From NCBI RefSeq assembly GCF_014495845.1, contig NZ_CP061080.1:3275001-3339000 (forward strand): DNA of 64,000 nt, written 5' to 3'. Origin of the DNA: Aquibium microcysteis. Lineage in GTDB: Bacteria > Pseudomonadota > Alphaproteobacteria > Rhizobiales > Rhizobiaceae. Below the pieces are notes generated by a model. It was given only the letters and a program-made list of their open reading frames with translations. It had not been told where the DNA came from and did not search any database. The position numbers were made by a program, and so were the translations under genes. Below, piece after piece: positions 58,281-64,000 of this stretch. Numbering within the stretch: position 1 is the stretch's first letter; every line of letters begins with the position of its first letter.

Positions 58281-59510
58281 ATGTCGAAACGAATTCTCAC
58301 CACCGCAGGCGGGCTCCTGACCGCCGCCATGGCTCTGGCATCTGCTCCGGCAGGGGCCGGCGAGGCGGACGCGCGCTGGCTGACGCCGACGATGATCACT
58401 GCCCGCGCCCATATGTTCGACGCGAACCTGAACTACCTGACGTTCCAGCACATGGATCAGCTCTTCGCCAGCCGCACGGTCGCAGCCGGCGACGAGGTCT
58501 GGGACCTTCCGGTCGAACCCGTCGCGTTCGACGGCGAGTTCACGGTCGCAGGCAAGGCCCTCTCCTTCGAGGAAGCCCTCGAAGCCACGTCCACGAACGC
58601 TCTCGTCGTGGTGAAGGGCGGCAAGATCGTCCACGAGAGCTATCGCAACGGAAGCGACGCCGATACGCGCTTCCTCACCTTCTCCGTGGCCAAGTCCTAC
58701 GTCTCCACGCTCATCGGCCTCGCTCTGGCGGACGGCGCGATCAAATCGCTCGACGACAAGGTGACCGACTACCTGCCGCAGATGAAAGGGACGGGCTATG
58801 ACGGGCCGACCATCCGCGACCTGCTGCGGATGCGCTCGGGCGTCGACTGGCTGGAAGTCTACCAGTTCGGCAGCGAGACGCAGCTGACGAAGGTGCACGA
58901 CAACTCGCTCGTCGCCTATCGCTACCGCTGGTGCGACTATGCCGCCAACGAATCCAAGCCCGGCCCCAACGCTCCGGGCGCGGTCTTCAACTATGCCACC
59001 CTGGACACCAGCGTTCTCGGCTGCATCCTCGAAGCGGCCGTCGGCAAGACCGGATCCGAATACATGTCGGAGAAGCTGTGGAAGCCCGCCGGTATGGAGA
59101 ACGACGCCTACTGGATCATGGACGGACCCGACTCCGTCGGGCGCGAGTTCTTCGGCGCCGGTCTCAATGCCACCGCGCGCGACCACGCGCGCTTCGGCCT
59201 GATGTTCCTCAATGGCGGCAAGGCGAACGGCAGGCAGGTTCTGCCGGCCGAATGGGTGGAGGAAGCGACCGTCCCGGACGAAGGCTACGAGCCGACGGCG
59301 GCCGGCGAGCCGCTCGGCTACCAGTATCAGTGGTGGACCGTCGCCGGATCCGATGCCTACTCCGCCATCGGGCTGCATCACCAGTTCATCTATGTGGATC
59401 CGGCCAACGACCTCGTGATCGTCAAGGCGAGCCACACCGCCGAACCGGTCGGCCGCGACGAGGAGAACTTCGAACTCTTCCGCCAGATCACCGGGCGGCT
59501 TGGCGGCTGA
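58281..59510 (+). CDS. Secreted serine hydrolase, class C beta-lactamase fold
   Basis: A 409-residue precursor with a signal peptide (about 1-26, ending PAGAG). The nucleophile motif SVAK has Ser135 and Lys138; the second motif is FNYATLDT with Tyr238; the third-motif region is GLHHQFIYV. The layout fits esterases and amide hydrolases of the EstB/6-aminohexanoate-dimer hydrolase type rather than true beta-lactamases. It should act in the periplasm on an ester or amide. GGGAGG precedes the ATG at eight bases. Probably repressed by the adjacent TetR protein. Confidence 0.9.
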   Translation: MSKRILTTAGGLLTAAMALASAPAGAGEADARWLTPTMITARAHMFDANLNYLTFQHMDQLFASRTVAAGDEVWDLPVEPVAFDGEFTVAGKALSFEEALEATSTNALVVVKGGKIVHESYRNGSDADTRFLTFSVAKSYVSTLIGLALADGAIKSLDDKVTDYLPQMKGTGYDGPTIRDLLRMRSGVDWLEVYQFGSETQLTKVHDNSLVAYRYRWCDYAANESKPGPNAPGAVFNYATLDTSVLGCILEAAVGKTGSEYMSEKLWKPAGMENDAYWIMDGPDSVGREFFGAGLNATARDHARFGLMFLNGGKANGRQVLPAEWVEEATVPDEGYEPTAAGEPLGYQYQWWTVAGSDAYSAIGLHHQFIYVDPANDLVIVKASHTAEPVGRDEENFELFRQITGRLGG

Positions 59511-59529
59511 TCATCCGTCGGAGTGAACC

Positions 59530-59558
59530 GGGATCGCGACCGCAGGCGTCGCGATCCC
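59530..59558. terminator. Hairpin between convergent genes
   Basis: A perfect 11-bp stem (GGGATCGCGAC with GTCGCGATCCC) and seven-base loop, 20 bases after the serine hydrolase stop and about 110 after the convergent metallo-hydrolase stop. It can serve both directions; no T run is present. Confidence 0.55.
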
Positions 59559-59666
59559 CGCGTGTCCCGCCAGGAGACTGTACGGGAAATCGGCGGCGCA
59601 GGGCCTGTGACGACAGGACGACGGAAAGGCCCCGCCGGACCGAACCGCCCGCGTTTCCAGACAGTC

Positions 59667-60737
59667 CTAGGCGAGCACCGCCCGCAGCATCGGCGCCTTC
59701 TTGTCTTCCCACCTCAGCTGTCCGCGCCGGAGCATGAAGTTCACGTGGGCGTGGACTTCGGAGAAGGCGAAGGAAAGCTGGTGCGGGTCGAGCGGGCGCG
59801 AGAAGATGGTCGGAACCAGCTCGGCCACGGAACGCGGCCCGGCCCGGCAGGCCTGCCAGATGCGTTCGCAACGCTCCTCGTGATGGTCGATCAGTTCGCC
59901 GCACCGCGTGTGCAGGCCGCGGAAGGGCAGCTGGTGGCCCGGCAAGACCAGCGCGTCGGCGGGAATCCGGTCGCGGATCGCGTTGAGCGACCGGATGTAG
60001 AGCCCGAGCGGATCGCCCTCGGGATCCACCGCCCAGACGCTGATGTTGGGCGTGATCTTCGCCAGCACCTGGTCGGCGGCGAGGAAGAGGTTGTCGTCGG
60101 GCGCGTAGAGCATGATCTGCTCGGGTGCATGTCCGTCGCCCGAGAGCACGTCGAAGCGGCGCCCGCCGATGTCGAGCGTATCGCCCGCCACCAGGCGCCC
60201 GAAACTCAGCGGCAGCGGCGTCACCATGCGCAGGTAGCCATGTCCCTGGGTGGACACGATCGTGGCCGTCTCCTCGCTCATGCCGTGGCGCAGATAGAAG
60301 TCGCGATAGGGCTTGGCCTCCAGTGCACCGGGGCTGAGCGAGATGTTGATGCAGCCGAGATAGGCCGTCTGGCTGGTGAGAAGCGGAATGTCGAACCGGT
60401 CGCAGATCCAGCCTGCCAGGCCGATGTGGTCGGGGTGAAAGTGGGTGACGATCAGCCGGGTGAGCCGCCGGCCGGCAAGCGGCCCGGAAACCAGGGACTC
60501 CCAGACGTCGCGGGTGGGCTGGTTGGAGATGCCCGTGTCGACCACTGCCCAGCCGTCGCCGTCCTCGATCAGGAAGATGTTGACGTGGTCGAGCCGGAAC
60601 GGCAGCGGAATCCGGGTCCACAGGATACCGGGCGCGATCTCGACGAGTTCGCCCGTGGGGGGCGGTGCGGCGTGGGGAAAGGAGAGCCCGGCCTGCGGCA
60701 GGGCGGCGCTGCGCCCGGTCTTGATATCGTTCGGCAA
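59667..60737 (-). CDS. Metallo-beta-lactamase fold hydrolase
   Basis: A 356-residue MBL-fold protein. The zinc motif THFHPDH is at 98-104; further ligands are His in GDGHAPEQ, Asp in AADQVLAK and His in LPGHQLP. The C-terminal 80 residues form a helical extension seen in LACTB2-like proteins (HHEERCERIWQAC). No signal peptide. The start is TTG; there is no ATG nearby in frame and the ribosome site is weak, so the N-terminus is uncertain. Confidence 0.85.
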   Translation of the reverse strand: MPNDIKTGRSAALPQAGLSFPHAAPPPTGELVEIAPGILWTRIPLPFRLDHVNIFLIEDGDGWAVVDTGISNQPTRDVWESLVSGPLAGRRLTRLIVTHFHPDHIGLAGWICDRFDIPLLTSQTAYLGCINISLSPGALEAKPYRDFYLRHGMSEETATIVSTQGHGYLRMVTPLPLSFGRLVAGDTLDIGGRRFDVLSGDGHAPEQIMLYAPDDNLFLAADQVLAKITPNISVWAVDPEGDPLGLYIRSLNAIRDRIPADALVLPGHQLPFRGLHTRCGELIDHHEERCERIWQACRAGPRSVAELVPTIFSRPLDPHQLSFAFSEVHAHVNFMLRRGQLRWEDKKAPMLRAVLA

Positions 60738-60996
60738 TGACCTGTCTCTCGTTTTCGGGGGGCTTCGTCTCCGGAAGGAGGCAGCGCGACGCCGGCTGTC
60801 GCGACGGCATCCCGCAGCAGGCGCGGCCCGGATGATCGCGCCGGATTAGACCCTGCCTTCCTGCTTGGCAAGGACATCGGGATCGTTCCCGTCTTCGCGA
60901 CCCGCGGCGGACCTTTCTTTCCCGATGCGCACTGTTCCTGCCGGACGACAATACGGGTAAGGTCGCACCGGTGTCGGCGAACGGGCGCGGGGGCGC

Positions 60997-62160
60997 ATGG
61001 TCAGGACAATCAGGATCGTCTCGGGGCTGGTGCTGTTCGCCTTCGTGACGATGCATCTCGTCAACGTTGCTTTCGGGCTGCGTTCCATCGAGGCCATGGA
61101 CGAGGCGCGGCCCTGGCTGATGGCCTTGTGGTCCAGCCCGCCCGGCAGCCTGGTCCTGACGGCGGCTTTCCTGGCGCATTTTTCGCTGGGGCTTCTCGCG
61201 ATCTACCGGCGCAACACGCTGCGCATGTCGACCACCGACGGCGTCCAGCTCGCTGCAAGCCTTCTGGTGATTCCGCTCCTGACGCCGCACGTCGTCGGTA
61301 CCGCCCTCGCGGCCCGGTTCGGAATCGAGCCGAGTTTCGCATCACTCATCCCGTACTTCTGGATCTGGGCGCCCGGGGAGGGCCTTCGCCAGGTCCTGCT
61401 CCTGGCCTTTCTCTGGATCCATGGCTGCGTCGGGGTCGTCACCTGGGCCCGGGTCCAGCCATGGTGGCGACGGACCGGCGCCTTCCTGCATCCGCTCGCG
61501 GTCGCCATTCCGGTGCTCGCGCTGCTCGGCTTCGTCGGCGCCGGCAACCAGGCGATCGAGGCGCTCGACGCCGCGCCCGCCGTCGCGGCCGGGTCCGCGA
61601 CGGCGGGCGCGGCGGAGACCGGCTCTGCGGAGGACACCACTCCCGTCGAACCGGCAGACGAGACACCGGCTCAGCCGAACCTTTCCCGCGCCGAGATCCT
61701 GGCTTTCTTCAGCCGCGTCAACTGGACGGTCTTCTATCTGTATCTCGGCGTGATCGCCGCAGTTCTGGTCGCTCGCCAGTTTCGCCTGGCAGGCGACCGA
61801 AACACCGTCCGCATCGCCTTCGCCGAAGGCCCGTCGGTATCGGCACCGGCCGGCCTGAGCGTGCTCGAGATCGCCGAGCAACGGAATGTGGCGATCGCCC
61901 ATCTGTGCCGGGGACGCGCCCGCTGCGGAACATGCCGCATCCGGATGCACGGCGGAGACGCGGCGCTGCCCGAGCCCGACACCGAGGAGGCACAGACGCT
62001 CGCCCGCGTCGGCGCCGCAGCGGGAGAGCGGCTCGCGTGTCAGTTGCGGCCGGGACCGGGCGACCTTGCCGTCGAGCGGGTCCTGGCACCTTTCGTCCGT
62101 CCGGGCGACCTGCACCACGCGCCGAGCGTCGTCCTGCCGCAGGAAGGAACCGCCGCATGA
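60997..62160 (+). CDS. Membrane protein with C-terminal 2Fe-2S ferredoxin domain
   Basis: A 387-residue protein. The first 180 residues hold about five hydrophobic helices with regularly placed histidines (His20, His61, His98, His142, His165), which could ligate b-type heme. An Ala/Pro linker and one more helix (about 243-260) follow. Residues 270-365 are a 2Fe-2S domain with Cys304, Cys310, Cys313 and Cys348 (C-x5-C-x2-C-x34-C, adrenodoxin-like spacing). I recall the same membrane-ferredoxin module at the N-terminus of rhizobial nucleotide cyclases; here no cyclase follows. Its stop overlaps the MscS start (ATGA), so the two proteins are probably made together. Confidence 0.8.
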   Translation: MVRTIRIVSGLVLFAFVTMHLVNVAFGLRSIEAMDEARPWLMALWSSPPGSLVLTAAFLAHFSLGLLAIYRRNTLRMSTTDGVQLAASLLVIPLLTPHVVGTALAARFGIEPSFASLIPYFWIWAPGEGLRQVLLLAFLWIHGCVGVVTWARVQPWWRRTGAFLHPLAVAIPVLALLGFVGAGNQAIEALDAAPAVAAGSATAGAAETGSAEDTTPVEPADETPAQPNLSRAEILAFFSRVNWTVFYLYLGVIAAVLVARQFRLAGDRNTVRIAFAEGPSVSAPAGLSVLEIAEQRNVAIAHLCRGRARCGTCRIRMHGGDAALPEPDTEEAQTLARVGAAAGERLACQLRPGPGDLAVERVLAPFVRPGDLHHAPSVVLPQEGTAA

Positions 62161-64000
62161 ACCGCATGCGTGTCGTCGTCCTGTTCGTGGCCTCGCTCCT
62201 GATCCCGGCCGCGGCCGCCGCGCAGACCGGCCTTCCGATGGCCCAGCGTGCACCGGCAGCAGCCGAGACGACCGCTCAACCGCCCGCGGCGGCCGACGTG
62301 CAGGAGCTGCTGCGCCTGCTCGGAGATCCGAGCGTCGTCGAATGGCTCAAGCAGGCGGCAGCCGAACGGCCGCAAGCCGAAGACGACGAGCGGGCCTCGC
62401 TGCGCGCTGCGGTGGAGCGCCGTCTGGCGGCCGCCCGTCAGCGCATGGCCGAGCTCGCCAGCGCCTGGTCGAACTTCCCGCTGGTGCCGGAAGTGCTCGC
62501 CGACGCTTGGCGCTCGCAGCTGTCGCGCGGCGATGCCCTGCGCAGCCTGACCTACGTCGTCATCTTCGTCTTCGTCGGCGGCGGTCTGGAATGGCTGTTC
62601 TGGCAGTACCTGCATCCGACGCTGGTGCGGATCGAGCACGCCATCCCGCGCACTCTGATGCGGCGGCTGTCGGCGGCGACATCGCGCCTGTTCCTGCAGG
62701 CTCTGGCCATCGCCGTCTTCTCGATCGGCAGCGTCGGCGCCTTCCTCTCCTTCACGTGGCCGGGTTTCCTGGAAAGGGTGGTCGTCAATCTGCTCATCGG
62801 CGTCATCGCCGTGCGCTCGCTGGCGACGCTCTCGCGCTTCCTGCTGGCGCCGCGCTCGCCCTCGCTACGGCTGGTGCCGCTCGACGATCGGCTGGCGTCG
62901 AAGGTGCACGGCTGGAACGTCTTCGTCGCCGTCGTCTTCGTGACGTCCCTTCTCGTGTCGGACACGCTGGCCGCGCTGGCCCGCACGGCATCCGGCTCCC
63001 TGCAGGCGCAGGGTGCGGCGCTGGCGGTGTCGGTCGGCCTCGGTGCGCTCACGACGCTTGCGGTGCTGGCGATGATCTGGTCGATGACGCCGCGCATCAT
63101 CCGCGAGGTTGCGATGCCGAGCTTCGCGCTGGGCAGGCTGGAGCCGGTCGCCGTGCGGCTGCTTCCGATCGCGCAGTCGCTCGTTCTGATTGCCGCGCTG
63201 CTGCTCTGGATCGCGGGCGCCCGCGAGCTGATGTGGACGGTCCTGATCATCGGTCTCTTCGCCCCCGCAATGACGCTGGCGCGAGCGATGATCGACCATT
63301 TCTTCGACCGGGCCGAGGAAGCCGCCGAACGGGAGGATGCGGCTGCGGCCGCCGACGAAGCGAAGCTGCATCCCGACGGGGCTTCGGCTGCCTCCTCCCC
63401 TGCTGCCGACCTGGAGGGCTTGCCGAGGGCCGCACCGCCCGCGTCCGCCGCCGAGGCTGCCGCAGGCCGATACGCCATCTACCGGCCGATCGTGCGGCGG
63501 CTCGTGCGCTTCCTGCTCGCGGTCGCCACGCTGTTCGCACTGGCGGCGGCCTGGGGCACCGACATCTTCGCGCTGGCCGAGACGCCGACGATCGCCGGTC
63601 GCATCGCCAAGGTGGCGATCAACGTCGTGGCCGTGCTGCTGCTCGCCGACCTCATCTGGGTCTGGGCGCGGACGGCGATCGACCGGCGGCTGGCCGGCTA
63701 CGTCGCGCCGCCGCCCGGCGAGGCGCCGGGTCCCGAGGCGCGCATGGCGACGCTCCTGCCGCTGATGCGCAACATTCTGCTGGTGACCATCCTCGTGATC
63801 GGCGGCCTCACCATGCTGTCCTCGGTCGGCGTCAACATCGCGCCCCTGCTCGCCGGTGCGGGCATCGTCGGCGTGGCCGTCGGCTTCGGCACGCAGTCCC
63901 TGGTCCGCGACATCGTCTCCGGCATCTTCTTCCTCGTCGACGATGCCTTCCGCGTCGGCGAGTATGTCGAGATCGGCGACCTGCGCGGCACCGTGGAATC
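62157..64000 (+). CDS. MscS family mechanosensitive channel (3' end outside window)
   Basis: At least 614 residues with a signal peptide (about 1-23), a periplasmic helical region, about ten membrane helices and the start of the MscS pore module: the TM3 region GVNIAPLLAGAGIVGVAVGF and GTQSLVRDIVSGIFFLVDDAF, then the beta domain (FRVGEYVEIGDLRGTVE). It is one of the large multi-helix MscS types (YbdG/MscM-like size). It opens on membrane tension to release solutes. Translationally coupled to the ferredoxin membrane protein. Confidence 0.93.
   Translation, partial: MNRMRVVVLFVASLLIPAAAAAQTGLPMAQRAPAAAETTAQPPAAADVQELLRLLGDPSVVEWLKQAAAERPQAEDDERASLRAAVERRLAAARQRMAELASAWSNFPLVPEVLADAWRSQLSRGDALRSLTYVVIFVFVGGGLEWLFWQYLHPTLVRIEHAIPRTLMRRLSAATSRLFLQALAIAVFSIGSVGAFLSFTWPGFLERVVVNLLIGVIAVRSLATLSRFLLAPRSPSLRLVPLDDRLASKVHGWNVFVAVVFVTSLLVSDTLAALARTASGSLQAQGAALAVSVGLGALTTLAVLAMIWSMTPRIIREVAMPSFALGRLEPVAVRLLPIAQSLVLIAALLLWIAGARELMWTVLIIGLFAPAMTLARAMIDHFFDRAEEAAEREDAAAAADEAKLHPDGASAASSPAADLEGLPRAAPPASAAEAAAGRYAIYRPIVRRLVRFLLAVATLFALAAAWGTDIFALAETPTIAGRIAKVAINVVAVLLLADLIWVWARTAIDRRLAGYVAPPPGEAPGPEARMATLLPLMRNILLVTILVIGGLTMLSSVGVNIAPLLAGAGIVGVAVGFGTQSLVRDIVSGIFFLVDDAFRVGEYVEIGDLRGTVE

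Noticed and set aside
58281..59510. Calling the serine hydrolase a beta-lactamase resistance gene
   Set aside because: The SxxK and Tyr motifs are shared by many esterases and amidases, and the third motif GLHHQF does not match class C enzymes (KTG).

Overview
The window is high-GC DNA, except for one short dip near 38-38.8 kb, from the chromosome of an alphaproteobacterium. It is most likely of the order Hyphomicrobiales (Rhizobiales), close to Mesorhizobium and related Phyllobacteriaceae. Three things point there: a chemotaxis operon in the order known from Sinorhizobium meliloti, a Mrp ATPase without its usual cysteine pair, and several GC-rich palindromic intergenic repeats of a kind I recall from this order. 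No rRNA, tRNA, CRISPR array, transposase or integrase was seen.

Layout. 1-4.1 kb: an IlvD/Edd sugar-acid dehydratase cut by the window edge, a CoxG-like protein, an enoyl-CoA hydratase/isomerase, a Crp/Fnr regulator and an AraC regulator. 4.4-5.9 kb: a soluble PAS chemoreceptor. 6.1-12.3 kb: the most unusual locus, a 1426-residue protein joining a cytochrome P450, a two-helix membrane segment and a DyP-type peroxidase, preceded by a class III nucleotide cyclase with C-terminal TPR-like helices. 12.6-13.8 kb: Mrp/ApbC. 13.9-19.8 kb: a ydcSTUVW-type putrescine uptake and gamma-aminobutyraldehyde dehydrogenase operon with repeats in three gaps. 20-25.4 kb: a Uma2 protein, a LysR regulator, and a TAXI-TRAP transporter with its DUF1850 partner.

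25.6-35.2 kb is a complete chemotaxis operon on the minus strand (globin-type receptor, cheS, cheY1, cheA, cheW, cheR, cheB, cheY2, cheD, cheT), with a flagellin gene just upstream. Most neighbours overlap or nearly touch, which implies translational coupling. 35.7-38 kb holds a small DUF6074-like protein and an ABC-2 exporter. 38-39.3 kb is a lower-GC patch with one interrupted gene and one unknown gene. 39.2-43.3 kb pairs a glutamine-synthetase-like ligase with a Rieske oxygenase under a divergent IclR regulator, and a perfect 51-bp inverted repeat lies between the two enzyme genes. 43.3-46.2 kb: an ArsR plus double-SRPBCC pair, a RidA protein and a cyclic-nucleotide-type phosphoesterase.

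46.3-51.4 kb encodes the whole branched-chain 2-oxoacid dehydrogenase complex (E1 alpha, E1 beta, E2, E3). 51.5-57.3 kb is a five-gene Dpp/Opp-type peptide importer. 57.4-60.7 kb: a TetR regulator with a likely operator in front of a beta-lactamase-fold hydrolase, then a metallo-beta-lactamase-fold hydrolase. 61-64 kb: a membrane protein with a 2Fe-2S domain, translationally coupled to an MscS-family channel that runs off the window. Overall the region combines uptake and breakdown of amines, amino acids and peptides with motility control and several redox proteins.
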